The notes beneath the pieces were generated by a model that saw only the letters and a list, made by a program, of their open reading frames with translations, searched no databases and was not told the DNA's origin. Shown here piece after piece: positions 42,139-50,953 of a stretch of DNA of 64,000 nt. Where the stretch lies: NCBI GenBank assembly GCA_003674045.1, contig PENC01000012.1, positions 62,001 to 126,000 of the forward strand, read 5' to 3'. The position numbers and the translations under genes are program-made. The stretch comes from Streptomyces griseocarneus (lineage in GTDB: Bacteria > Actinomycetota > Actinomycetes > Streptomycetales > Streptomycetaceae). How positions within the stretch are numbered: position 1 is the stretch's first letter; every line of letters starts with the position of its first letter.

Positions 42139-43269
42139 TCAGTCGCTGAGGCGTTCGCCCGAGGACGTGGAGAAGACGTGGAGCTCGCCCGTGCGGGGGA
42201 CCACGCGGACCAGGGAGCCCTTTTCCGGGACGCGGCGGCCGTTCACGCGGACCACGAGGTCCTTGGGCTCGCCGCCGACCTCCGCGGTGCCGTAGACGTA
42301 GCCGTCGGCGCCCAGCTCCTCCACCACGTTCACCGTCACGGCGAGGCCCGCCGGGGCGTCCTTGCCGGAGGGCTTGGCGAGGGAGTCGCCGCCCTCCTCG
42401 ACCACGTCGAAGTGCTCGGGCCGCACGCCGACCGTGACCGTGGTGTCGCCCCGGTCCGCGGCGGCGGTGAGCGCCTCGCGGGAGACCGGCACCACGCTGT
42501 TGCCGAACTTCACCCCGCCGTCGGTGATCGGCACCTCGACCAGGTTCATGGCGGGCGAGCCGATGAAGCCGGCGACGAAGAGGTTGGCGGGCCGGTCGTA
42601 CATGTTGCGCGGCGAGTCGATCTGCTGGAGCAGGCCGTCCTTGAGCACGGCGACGCGGTCGCCCATGGTCATGGCCTCGACCTGGTCGTGCGTGACGTAG
42701 ACCGTGGTGATCCCGAGGCGCCGCTGGAGCCCGGCGATCTGGGTGCGGGTCTGGACGCGGAGCTTGGCGTCGAGGTTGGACAGCGGCTCGTCCATGAGGA
42801 AGACCTGCGGCTCGCGGACGATCGCGCGGCCCATGGCCACACGCTGCCGCTGGCCGCCGGAGAGCGCCTTGGGCTTGCGCTCCAGGTATTCGGTGAGGTC
42901 CAGGATGCGCGCGGCGTCCTCGACCTTCTGCCGGATCTCCGTCTTGTTGACGCCGGCGATCTTCAGCGCGAAGCCCATGTTCTGGGCGACGGTCATGTGC
43001 GGGTAGAGCGCGTAGTTCTGGAACACCATCGCGATGTCCCGGTCCTTCGGCGGCAGGTGGGTGACATCGCGGTCGCCGATGCGGATCGCGCCCGCGTTGA
43101 CGTCCTCGAGACCCGCGAGCATGCGCAGCGAGGTGGATTTGCCGCACCCGGAGGGTCCGACGAGTACGAGGAACTCGCCGTCCTCGATCTGGATGTCGAG
43201 CTGGTCGACTGCGGGCTTGTCGGATCCCGGGTAGATCCGGGTCGCCTTGTCGTATGTGACCGTGGCCAT
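42139..43269 (-). CDS. msiK: Multiple-sugar ABC transporter ATPase
   Basis: 376 aa from ATG 43269 (MATVTYDKATRIYPG); a longer frame to 43428 has no ribosome-binding site. Walker A is VGPSGCGKSTSLRML, signature LSGGQRQRVAMGRA, Walker B VFLMDEPLSNLDAKL, and the C-terminal MalK-like regulatory domain includes VGVRPEHFDV. MsiK energises many carbohydrate importers (cellobiose, trehalose, maltose, chitobiose). It is a lone ATPase as usual. LacI- and GntR-type operator-like sequences lie upstream. Confidence 0.96.
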   Translation of the reverse strand: MATVTYDKATRIYPGSDKPAVDQLDIQIEDGEFLVLVGPSGCGKSTSLRMLAGLEDVNAGAIRIGDRDVTHLPPKDRDIAMVFQNYALYPHMTVAQNMGFALKIAGVNKTEIRQKVEDAARILDLTEYLERKPKALSGGQRQRVAMGRAIVREPQVFLMDEPLSNLDAKLRVQTRTQIAGLQRRLGITTVYVTHDQVEAMTMGDRVAVLKDGLLQQIDSPRNMYDRPANLFVAGFIGSPAMNLVEVPITDGGVKFGNSVVPVSREALTAAADRGDTTVTVGVRPEHFDVVEEGGDSLAKPSGKDAPAGLAVTVNVVEELGADGYVYGTAEVGGEPKDLVVRVNGRRVPEKGSLVRVVPRTGELHVFSTSSGERLSD

Positions 43270-43323
43270 GGTTCGGGGATTCCCTTCACCGGCAGGAACG
43301 TGCCGGACGATCCGAGTAAAAGG

Positions 43324-43339
43324 AGTGGTCCAGTCCAAT
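43324..43339. promoter_or_regulatory. DasR-like site upstream of msiK
   Basis: AGTGGTCCAGTCCAAT agrees with the DasR consensus AGTGGTCTAGACCACT at 13 of 16 bases, and lies 55 bases before the msiK start. DasR governs N-acetylglucosamine and chitobiose use, and MsiK energises chitobiose uptake, so the site makes biological sense. Not verified. Confidence 0.5.
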
Positions 43340-43370
43340 CGGACGGGGTTGCCGGTGACGCTACCCGTGG

Positions 43371-43384
43371 TGGGAGCGCTTGTC
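43371..43384. promoter_or_regulatory. CebR-like half site upstream of msiK
   Basis: TGGGAGCGCT matches the first 10 bases of the CebR operator TGGGAGCGCTCCCA; the last four differ (TGTC). About 100 bases before the msiK start. LacI-family control of msiK is plausible, but an incomplete palindrome makes it weak. Confidence 0.35.
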
Positions 43385-43498
43385 AGCAGGTGGCGGGGGC
43401 GAACTTCGCGCGTCTTCGCGCGCGGCAACTCTGTGGCTGCCGGAAGGGGGCGCTGTGTAGAGTGGGGCAGCGTTCGCGGGCAGGCCCGCGTACGTCCT

Positions 43499-43572
43499 GC
43501 CGCCTTAGCTCAGCTGGCCAGAGCGTCGCTCTTGTAAAGCGAGGGTCGTCGGTTCGAATCCGACAGGCGGCT
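43499..43572 (+). tRNA. tRNA-Thr (UGU)
   Basis: 74 bases. The acceptor stem GCCGCCT pairs with AGGCGGC, the D-arm is GCTCAGCTGGCCAGAGC, the anticodon stem TCGCT/AGCGA encloses the loop CTTGTAA with anticodon TGT, and the T-arm has GGTTCGAATCC. CCA is not encoded. It is a single tRNA with its own terminator. Confidence 0.96.
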
Positions 43573-43580
43573 CCGGAAGG

Positions 43581-43622
43581 AATCGGCCCCCGTGATCGCT
43601 CACGGGGGCCGATTCTGTTTTT
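43581..43622 (+). terminator. Terminator of tRNA-Thr
   Basis: AATCGGCCCCCGTGA and TCACGGGGGCCGATT form a 15-bp stem with a four-base loop, followed by CTGTTTTT. Confidence 0.95.
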
Positions 43623-43634
43623 ACAGGGGCGTCG

Positions 43635-45785
43635 CTAGTGCCGCGCTTCCTCCAGCGGCGCGTCCCCCGGCGAGGGCTGCTCGGTGGCGCGGGGCGCGTC
43701 CTGGTGGCCCGGCCACCACGCCTTGTGGCCCAGCAGCGAGGTCACCGTCGGCACCAGCAGCATCGCCATGACGAAGGCGGTCAGCAGGATGCCGAAGGCC
43801 ACCGCGAAGCCCATCTGCTGGAGCATCGAGTTGTCGGCCAGCATCAGCACTCCGAACGTGCCCGCGAGGATGACCGCCGCGGAGGAGATCGTGGGTGCCG
43901 AGCGGGAGACCGCCGTGCGGATGGCCTCGCGGGCCGGGACGCCGCGGCGGACCTCCTCGCGGAGGCGGGCCACCATGAGGATGTTGTAGTCCGTGCCGAT
44001 CGCGACGACGAAGAGATAGACGACCACCGGCAGCATGAACAGCAGGCCGGGCTTGTGCTGCGCGTCCTGGAAGAGCCAGACGGTCGCGCCGAGCGTCGCG
44101 CCGAAGCCCAGGGCGACGGCGGCCATCAGATACAGCGGGGCGACGAGGCTGCGCAGCAGCAGGCCCAGGATGATCATGATGGCGAGCCCGGCGACCGGGA
44201 AGACGACCTTGTAGTCGTGGTCGACGGCCTTCTCGACGTCCGAGAGGACGGCCGAGGTGCCGCCGACGACGGCCCGGGCGCCCTCGGGCGCCGCGGCGTG
44301 CGCGGCGTCCCGCAGGGGGCCGCCCGCGAGTTCGATGGCCTTGTCCTCGGTGGGGCGGTACTTGAGGACGACGGTGTACTGCGCGACGGACTTGTCCGGG
44401 CTGGTCGAGGTGAGGGCGGCCGAGCCGACGCCGTCGACCTTCTCCAGCTTCGCCTTGTACGCGTCCAGGTCGCCCGCCCGCAGGGCGGTGCCGTTCCGCG
44501 ACTCGACGTAGATCATCGCCGGGTCGGACTGCCCGGCCGAGAAGCCGCGCTGGAGGTCCTTCATGGCCTGGACGGACTCCAGCTTTTGCGGCAGCTGGCT
44601 GTCCGTGTCGAACTCCGGCTTGAAGCTGAAGGTGCCGACGGCGAGCGCGGCGAGGACGACGGCGGAGCCCGCCGCGATGACGCCGGGCCGGTGGGCCACC
44701 GCCCTGCCCAGGCCGTCGGCGAAGCGGTTGCGCGGCTTCTTCTGCCACGACTTCGACGGCCAGAAGGCCTTGGTGCCGAGCAGCGAGAAGACGGCGGGCA
44801 CGAGCGTGAGCGCGGCCACCAGCGCCACCGCGACGGCGATCGCGAGCGAGGGACCCATCGCCCGCATCATGCCCATGGTGGACAGCAGCAGGGCCACGAA
44901 GGCGACGATGACGGCACCGGCGGCGGAGGCGATGGTCTCGCCGACCCGGGTGACGGCGCCCACGAGCGCGTTCTTCGGCTGCTCGCCGCCCCGCAGCTCC
45001 TCGCGGTAGCGGAAGAGCAGGAAGAGGATGTAGTCGGTGCCGACACCGAAGAGGACGACGATGAGGATGGGCGCGATAGTGGTGTCGGCCTTGAGCCCGC
45101 CCGCGTGCGCCACGATGCCGATGAGGCTCATCGCCACGCTGAAGGCGACGCCGATGATCAGCACGGGCAGCAGGGCGATCAGCGGGCTGCGGAAGATGGC
45201 GAGCAGCAGGATGATGATCAGCAGCAGCGTCGCCGACATGATCATGGCGTCGGTGTCGCCCGAGGACTCCTTGGCATCCAGCGAGGTGGCCGCCTGACCG
45301 GTGATGCCCATGCTCAACTGCGTGTCCTTGAGCAGCGGCTTCGCGTCCGAACGGAGGTCCTTGACGGCGTCGGGGACGGTCTGGTCCTGGGAATTGCGGT
45401 CGACGGCGATGACATTGGCCAGGGCTATCTCGCCATTCGGGGAGACGGCCTGGGGAGTGGTCACCACCTTGGCTATGCCCTTGTGGTGCTTGTCGTCCAG
45501 GGCCTTGGTGATACGGATGACGTCATTCCGGTCGGCCTGTGTCAGTTTCCCCCCGTCGCCCCGCTGGAAAACGGCGATGGCCGAGGGCTGTTCGGTCTGC
45601 GGGAAGGCCGATTCCTGGAGCTTCCCGGCCTGCACGGATTCGTAATGCGAAGGGAGAAATTCCGTTTCATCGGTCGTGGACTTCAAACCCGGGGCGAGCA
45701 TGGTGAGGGCCACGGCGGCGACGATCCAGCCCGCAATGGTCAGCCAGGGGCGGTGGACGGCGAACCGTCCTATCCGTCGGAACAT
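43635..45785 (-). CDS. MMPL-family RND exporter
   Basis: 716 aa, 11-12 membrane segments in two halves with two large extracellular loops. GVGTDYILFLLFRYREEL and IGTDYNILMVARLREEVRRG are the paired MMPL motifs with conserved Asp-Tyr residues for proton coupling. A basic cytoplasmic loop lies between the halves (KKPRNRFADGLGRAVAHRPG). Such exporters move lipids, antibiotics or pigments; the substrate here is unknown. It is convergent with the tRNA-Thr gene. Confidence 0.93.
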   Translation of the reverse strand: MFRRIGRFAVHRPWLTIAGWIVAAVALTMLAPGLKSTTDETEFLPSHYESVQAGKLQESAFPQTEQPSAIAVFQRGDGGKLTQADRNDVIRITKALDDKHHKGIAKVVTTPQAVSPNGEIALANVIAVDRNSQDQTVPDAVKDLRSDAKPLLKDTQLSMGITGQAATSLDAKESSGDTDAMIMSATLLLIIILLLAIFRSPLIALLPVLIIGVAFSVAMSLIGIVAHAGGLKADTTIAPILIVVLFGVGTDYILFLLFRYREELRGGEQPKNALVGAVTRVGETIASAAGAVIVAFVALLLSTMGMMRAMGPSLAIAVAVALVAALTLVPAVFSLLGTKAFWPSKSWQKKPRNRFADGLGRAVAHRPGVIAAGSAVVLAALAVGTFSFKPEFDTDSQLPQKLESVQAMKDLQRGFSAGQSDPAMIYVESRNGTALRAGDLDAYKAKLEKVDGVGSAALTSTSPDKSVAQYTVVLKYRPTEDKAIELAGGPLRDAAHAAAPEGARAVVGGTSAVLSDVEKAVDHDYKVVFPVAGLAIMIILGLLLRSLVAPLYLMAAVALGFGATLGATVWLFQDAQHKPGLLFMLPVVVYLFVVAIGTDYNILMVARLREEVRRGVPAREAIRTAVSRSAPTISSAAVILAGTFGVLMLADNSMLQQMGFAVAFGILLTAFVMAMLLVPTVTSLLGHKAWWPGHQDAPRATEQPSPGDAPLEEARH

Positions 45786-46045
45786 GGTGCTCCTTCAAAC
45801 GTCTGGTCCAGCGCTGCCCGGCGGAAGAACACGGCGAAGAACGACAACCAAGGAGTTCGATACGGGCGTCAACACGCTAGGCGCGCCCTGATCCCCGCGA
45901 CAATGCGCTTCGGGGGAACTCCGGGAAAATCGGCCCTGGGTCGGGGTACTCCTCCTCCCGGCGGATGAGGGACCCAAGAGAGGCTCTCACCCGTGGGGTA
46001 GAGAAAATATCGGCCTACCGCCTTCGGCCGGATTACGCTGCCCCC

Positions 46046-47167
46046 ATGAGCGAATCCGCCGCGCCCGAAGGGCCCATGGTCCACTCCGCCCGTATGGAAC
46101 GCGCCGCCGTGGCGGCCGCCGAGGCCGGGCTCGCCGGCCTGCTGGTCACCCCGGGCCCCGACCTGGCCTGGCTGACCGGCTACCAGCCGCCCGTCACCGA
46201 GCGGCTCACCGCGCTGCTGCTGGCGCCGGGGCGGCGCCCCCAGCTGATCGTTCCCACACTGGAGCGCCCCGACGCCGAACACGCGCCGGGCGCCCGGGGC
46301 TTGACGATCACCGGCTGGCCGGACGGCCAGGACCCGTACGCGGATCTCGTCCCCCTGCTGGACCCGCGCGGCCGGTACGGCGTGTCGGACAACACCTGGG
46401 CACTGCACCTGCTGGCGTTCCAGCGGGCCTGCCCCGGCGCGTCGTTCGGGGCGTTCACCGAACTGCTGCCGATGCTGCGCGCGGTCAAGGACGCGTACGA
46501 GGTGGAGCGGCTGGCGGCGGCGGGAGCGGCGGCCGACGCGGCGTACGAGGACATCGTGCGGCTACGGTTCGCGGGGCGCCGCGAGCGCGACGTGGCCGCC
46601 GACCTGGCACGGCTGCTGCGCGAACACGGCCACTCCCAGATCGACTTCACCCTGGTCTGCTCCGGCCCCAACAGCGCCAATCCGCACCATGACGCGGGGG
46701 ACCGGGTCATCCAGGACGGCGACATGGTCGTCATGGACTTCGGCGGCCTCAAGGACGGCTACGGCTCGGACACCACCCGTACGGTCCACGTCGGCGCGCC
46801 GACCGCCGAGGAACGCAAGGTCCACGACGTGGTGCGGGAGGCCCAGCAGGCGGCCTTCGAGGCGGTGCGGCCCGGGGTGCCGTGCCAGGAGGTCGACCGG
46901 GTGGCCCGCCAGGTCATCCGCAACGCGGGCTTCGGCGAGTACTTCATCCACCGGACCGGCCACGGGATCGGCGTCACCACGCACGAACCCCCGTACATGG
47001 TCGAGGGCGAACACCTGCCGCTCCGGCCGGGCATGTGCTTCTCGATCGAGCCGGGCATCTACCTGCCGGGACGCTTCGGTGTGCGCATCGAGGACATCGT
47101 GGTGTGCACGGAGACGGGTGGCCGTCGGCTGAACAACACGGACCGGGAGATCCTGGTCGTGCGCTGA
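46046..47167 (+). CDS. M24 family aminopeptidase P / Xaa-Pro peptidase
   Basis: 373 aa from ATG 46046. The creatinase-like N-terminal domain is followed by the pita-bread catalytic domain with metal ligands Asp and Asp in MDFGGLKDGYGSDTTRT, His in HRTGHGIGVTTHE, Glu in SIEPGIY and Glu in VRIEDIVV. It removes N-terminal residues before proline. TACGCT lies 12 bases ahead of the start and no ribosome-binding site is visible, so the transcript may have a very short leader. Confidence 0.93.
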   Translation: MSESAAPEGPMVHSARMERAAVAAAEAGLAGLLVTPGPDLAWLTGYQPPVTERLTALLLAPGRRPQLIVPTLERPDAEHAPGARGLTITGWPDGQDPYADLVPLLDPRGRYGVSDNTWALHLLAFQRACPGASFGAFTELLPMLRAVKDAYEVERLAAAGAAADAAYEDIVRLRFAGRRERDVAADLARLLREHGHSQIDFTLVCSGPNSANPHHDAGDRVIQDGDMVVMDFGGLKDGYGSDTTRTVHVGAPTAEERKVHDVVREAQQAAFEAVRPGVPCQEVDRVARQVIRNAGFGEYFIHRTGHGIGVTTHEPPYMVEGEHLPLRPGMCFSIEPGIYLPGRFGVRIEDIVVCTETGGRRLNNTDREILVVR

Positions 47168-47372
47168 CCGGGGGCTCCGCCCCCGGACCCCGTTTCGGTG
47201 CAGGTCCGTGGTCTGGTTGTGCCCACCCGTTCCGCCCCTGGCGGAACGCATGCCCACAACCGGGGAGGGGGGACGGGATCCGGGGCGAAGCCCCGGGTTC
47301 AAGGGGCGCGGGGAACTGCGCGACAAGCCCCCACCGGCCTGCAGCCGCCGACACGCCGGACCGGTCGAGCTC
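47167..47372. repeat. Interspersed repeat, type C followed by reverse type A
   Basis: GGGGGCTCCGCCCCCGGACC, GGTCCGTGGTCTGGTTGTGC, TGCCCACAACCGGGG and GGGGCGAAGCCCCGGG make type C. Then comes AGGGGCGCGGGGAACTGCGC with CAAGCCCCCACCGGCCTGC. It is the closest relative of the element inside the DUF397 frame. Confidence 0.82.
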
Positions 47373-48923
47373 TTAGGCGTCCACCGGAGCGGGACCACCC
47401 GCGGCGGCCCCCGCCCGCTTCGGGGCGCCCACGGTGACCATGAGGCCCGAAACCGCCGCAGCGAGCAGCATGAGCCCCGCCCCCCATCCGATCGCGACGT
47501 TGAAGCCATGGACGACACCCGCCTTGACGACCGCGTCGCGGCCCGCCGGGGCCGTGTTCACGCGGGCGGTGATGTACGTGGCGCTCGTCGACGTGGCGAT
47601 CGTGTTGAGCAGCGCGGTGCCGACGGAACCGCCCACCTGCTGGGCCGTGTTGACCGTGGACGAGGTGACGCCGGAGTCCTGCGGGGGGACGCCCGCGGTG
47701 GCGGTGGCCATGACGGGCATGACGATCAGGCCCATGCCGAGGCCCACGAGCAGTTCGGCGGGCAGGACGTGCGAGACGAACGCGGGCTCGACCGGCAGGA
47801 AGACGAGCAGGAAGAGCCCGGCGGCGCCGAGCAGGGTGCCGGGCACGATCAGGGCCCGGGGCGGCACGTGGGTCAGCAGGCGCGCGGAGATCTGGGTGGC
47901 GCTCACGACGATCGCGGCGGTCATCGGCAGGAAGGCGAGCCCGGTCCGTACGGGGGAGTAGCCCAGCACGACCTGCAGGTAGTACGTCATGAACAGGAAC
48001 ATCCCGAACATGGCGATGACCGCGAGGGCCATGGTGATCAGGCAGCCCGCCCGCGTCCGGTCCCGGATGATGTGCAGCGGCAGCAGAGGGCTCCGGGCCC
48101 GCTTCTGCCACCAGGTGAACAGCGCGAGCAGGGCCACCCCGCCGCACAGCAGCCCCAGCACGCGCGCGTCGGTCCAGCCGCGCGGTTCGGCCTCGCTGCA
48201 CCCGTAGACGATCGCGACCAGGCCGCCGCAGCCCAGCAGCACTCCGGGGATGTCCAGCCGCGCGGCGCCGCCGGTGCGCCGTCCGGTGTCGTGGAGGAAC
48301 GCCCCCGCGCCGAGGAACGCGGCGACGGCGATCGGCACGTTCACGTACAGGCACCAGCGCCAGTCGAGATATTCCGTCAGCAGGCCGCCCGCGATCAGCC
48401 CGATGGCCGCGCCGCCGCCCGCGATCGCGCCGTAGATGCCGAAGGCCTTGCTGCGTTCCTTGAGGTCCGTGAACGTCGTGGTGAGCAGGGAGAGGGCGGA
48501 CGGCGCCAGCAGCGCCCCGAACGCGCCCTGGAGGGCGCGGGCCATGAACAGCAGCCCGGACGTCTGCGCGGCGCCGCCGAGGGCGGAGGCCCCCGCGAAG
48601 CCGAGAAGTCCGATCATGAAGGTGCGCTTGCGGCCGGCCAGGTCCGCGACCTTGCCGCCGAGCAGCAGCAGGCCGCCGAAGGCCAGCGTGTAAGCGGTGA
48701 TCACCCATTGCCGGTTGCCGTCGGACATGCCCAGCGCGCGCTGGGCGGAGGGGAGGGCGATGTTCACGATGGTCGCGTCGAGGACGACCATGAGCTGGGC
48801 GATTGCGATGACGACCATGCCCCACCAGCGGCGGGGATCGGCCGCGGGCCCGGCGGGCGACAGGGGCGCGGAGGAGGCTGAGGAGGCGGAGGACGAGGTG
48901 GGGCCCGTGTTCGTGGAGCTCAT
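47373..48923 (-). CDS. MFS transporter, DHA2 (EmrB/QacA) type
   Basis: 516 aa from ATG 48923 (MSSTNTGPTS) behind GGAAGAGAG; longer frames upstream look random. About 14 membrane segments. Motif C-like GIYGAIAGGGAAIGLIAGGLL and the N-terminal LMVVLDATIVNIALPSAQRAL are typical of drug exporters of the QacA type. The substrate is unknown. No TetR gene is adjacent, but two 12-base direct repeats, CGCGTGAATCCG, lie at 48944 and 48972 in its upstream region and could be operator sites. Confidence 0.92.
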   Translation of the reverse strand: MSSTNTGPTSSSASSASSAPLSPAGPAADPRRWWGMVVIAIAQLMVVLDATIVNIALPSAQRALGMSDGNRQWVITAYTLAFGGLLLLGGKVADLAGRKRTFMIGLLGFAGASALGGAAQTSGLLFMARALQGAFGALLAPSALSLLTTTFTDLKERSKAFGIYGAIAGGGAAIGLIAGGLLTEYLDWRWCLYVNVPIAVAAFLGAGAFLHDTGRRTGGAARLDIPGVLLGCGGLVAIVYGCSEAEPRGWTDARVLGLLCGGVALLALFTWWQKRARSPLLPLHIIRDRTRAGCLITMALAVIAMFGMFLFMTYYLQVVLGYSPVRTGLAFLPMTAAIVVSATQISARLLTHVPPRALIVPGTLLGAAGLFLLVFLPVEPAFVSHVLPAELLVGLGMGLIVMPVMATATAGVPPQDSGVTSSTVNTAQQVGGSVGTALLNTIATSTSATYITARVNTAPAGRDAVVKAGVVHGFNVAIGWGAGLMLLAAAVSGLMVTVGAPKRAGAAAGGPAPVDA

Positions 48924-49174
48924 CGGACGGCTCTCTTCCGATTCGCGTGAATCCGACGCGTGCATGCGATGCGCGTGAATCCGTGAATCCCGGTGTCGTG
49001 TGAACCCGATGCGGAGGCGCACTCCACACTAGGCCGGATGGCCGAATGCCGCCCCTCGGGTTTCGGCCGTCCTCGCAGATTTTGTTCGGACTTCAATCGT
49101 CCCTCGGGCCGGATTGGGGCGGCCGTGACCGGTGTTTGGGGCTCCGGCCCGCCCACGGCCCTCGTTCCCCGGCG

Positions 49175-50167
49175 TCAGGGGATCAGGACGACCTTGCCCA
49201 CGGTCCGCCGCGTCTCCAGGGCGCGGTGGGCCGCTGCCGCCTCGGCCAGCGGGAAGCGGGTGATCAGTGGGGTCACCCGGCCCTCCGCGGCCTGGGCCAG
49301 GGAGTCCTCCTGCACCTGGTGCATCCCTTCCGGCCCGCCGAAACGCTCCATCATCGGCGGCCCCAGCACGCTGCGCGAGGTGATCGAGCGGGTGGCGAGC
49401 TCCTCCGGGGCCAGGCACAGCGGGCCCCCGTCCGCCGACCAGCCGAAGACCAGGTGGGTGCCGCCGTGCCCGAGCAGCCCGATCGCCTCGCGCGCGGCGG
49501 CGCCGCCCACCCCGTCGAAGACGACGGTGGCCGCGCGTCCTCCGAGCGCCGCACGGGCGGCTTCCGGCCACGCGGGGTCGGTGTAGTCGAGCGCGATGTC
49601 GGCGCCCAGCTCCCGTACCCGCTCGACCTTGGCGGCGCCGCCCGCGAGGGCGACGACCGTGGCGCCCGCGTTCTTCGCGTGCTGCACGAGCAGCGCGCCG
49701 ATGCCGCCCGCGGCGGCCGGGATCACCACGACGTCGTCCCCGTCGAGCTCGGCGAAGGAGAGGATGCCGAGGGCCGTACGCCCGGTGCCGACCATGGCGA
49801 TGGCCTGGTCGAAGTCCAGCCCGTCGGGGATGCGGTGCAGCTTGTCGGTCTCGGTGACCGCGAGCTGTGCGTAGCCGCCCGGCACCGCGCCGAGGTGTGC
49901 CACGACCCGCCGCCCCAGCCACGCGGGGTCGGTGCCCTCGCCGACGGACTCCACGGTGCCCGCGACCTCGCGCCCGGGGATGGTGGGCAGCGGCGGCGGC
50001 TTGTACGGCCCCTTGGTGTCGCCCCGCCGCAGGGTGGTGTCCACCAGGTGCACCCCGGCGGCGGCGACGGTGATCCGGACCTGGCCGGGGCCCGGCTCGG
50101 GGTCCTCGGTCCGCTCGTAGGTGAGGTTCTCGGCGGGGCCGAAGGCGTGCAGGCGGACGGCGTGCAT
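49175..50167 (-). CDS. Zinc-independent quinone oxidoreductase (MDR family)
   Basis: 330 aa from ATG 50167 with GGAGGAACC in front. The GroES-like N-terminus (MHAVRLHAFGPAENLTYERT) is followed by a Rossmann fold with VVIPAAAGGIGALLVQHAKN binding NADPH. The structural-zinc cysteines and catalytic ligands of alcohol dehydrogenases are absent, as in QOR/crotonyl-reductase relatives. It likely reduces quinones or enones. It stands alone downstream of the DUF-like gene at 50.3 kb. Confidence 0.92.
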   Translation of the reverse strand: MHAVRLHAFGPAENLTYERTEDPEPGPGQVRITVAAAGVHLVDTTLRRGDTKGPYKPPPLPTIPGREVAGTVESVGEGTDPAWLGRRVVAHLGAVPGGYAQLAVTETDKLHRIPDGLDFDQAIAMVGTGRTALGILSFAELDGDDVVVIPAAAGGIGALLVQHAKNAGATVVALAGGAAKVERVRELGADIALDYTDPAWPEAARAALGGRAATVVFDGVGGAAAREAIGLLGHGGTHLVFGWSADGGPLCLAPEELATRSITSRSVLGPPMMERFGGPEGMHQVQEDSLAQAAEGRVTPLITRFPLAEAAAAHRALETRRTVGKVVLIP

Positions 50168-50312
50168 GGTTCCTCCAGGGATCGGAGTTGCGTTCGATCG
50201 TGAGTCTTCAACCTCGACCGCGCTTGAGGTCAAGACGTTCCCTGAGGGAAGGGTTTTCAGACGTACGGCCGTGCGCGCTGCGGCCGTACGGGGGACGGCG
50301 GGGCCTGTGCGC

Positions 50313-50810
50313 TCAGACGCGCGGGAAGCGGGCCTGGAGGTCCCAGACGGCCGGGTTGTCGGCGAGGCCGTCGTGCATGTCGGTCAGGTCCGCGATCAGG
50401 TCGTGCAGGAAGTCGCGCGCCTCGCGGCGCAGGAGCTTGTGGTTGAAGGAGAGCGGGGGCTCGTCGGCGGGCTGCCAGTCGGCCTCGACCTCGACCCAGC
50501 CGAAGCGGCGCTCGAAGATCATGCGGTCGGTCGACTCGGTGAAGTCCAGCTCGGCGTACTGCGGGACGCTCGCGCGGTTGCCCCGCGGGTCGCGGTCGAT
50601 CTGCTCCATGATGTCGCACAGCGCCCAGGCGAAGTCCAGGACGGGCACCCATCCCCAGGCTGTGGACAGCTCGCGGTCCGTCTTCACGTCGGCGAGGTAG
50701 ACGTCCCCGCAGAAGAGGTCGTGCCGCAGCGTGTGCACGTCGGCGGTGCGGTAGTCCGTCTGCGGCGGGTCGGGGAAGCGGCGGGAGAGCGAGTAGCCGA
50801 GGTCGATCAC
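50313..50810 (-). CDS. Conserved hypothetical protein, unrecognised family
   Basis: 165 aa, GTG start. It is acidic and soluble, with no signal or membrane segment. Notable features are Trp-rich parts (STAWGWVPVLDFAWALCDI, FGWVEVEADW) and a C-terminal helix RREARDFLHDLIADLTDMH. The general look is of small Streptomyces proteins resembling immunity or SMI1-like proteins, but I cannot assign it. No toxin gene is adjacent. Two GCGTACGCA copies lie 12 bases apart at 50838-50858, upstream of the start. Confidence 0.7.
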   Translation of the reverse strand: MIDLGYSLSRRFPDPPQTDYRTADVHTLRHDLFCGDVYLADVKTDRELSTAWGWVPVLDFAWALCDIMEQIDRDPRGNRASVPQYAELDFTESTDRMIFERRFGWVEVEADWQPADEPPLSFNHKLLRREARDFLHDLIADLTDMHDGLADNPAVWDLQARFPRV

Positions 50811-50862
50811 GCTTCGATGGTGTCACGGCGGCGGGGCGCGTACGCAATCGCGTACGCATGCG

Positions 50863-50946
50863 CGAGACGGGGCCCCGCTCGGCGGGACCCCGTCTCGGGG
50901 CGCGTCAGTGACGGATCACTCGTGGATCAGCTCACTCGTGGATCAG
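50863..50946 (-). terminator. Terminator and direct repeats after the M4 protease gene
   Basis: CGAGACGGGGCCCCGC pairs with GCGGGACCCCGTCTCG across TCG (50863-50897) with one mismatch, downstream of the protease on the minus strand. Next to it TCACTCGTGGATCAG occurs twice (50916 and 50932). Confidence 0.8.
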
Positions 50947-50953
50947 TGGCGGA

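Noticed and set aside
42034..43638. 534-codon plus-strand frame opposite msiK.
   Set aside because: Shadow of msiK; it would also run through the tRNA-Thr gene.
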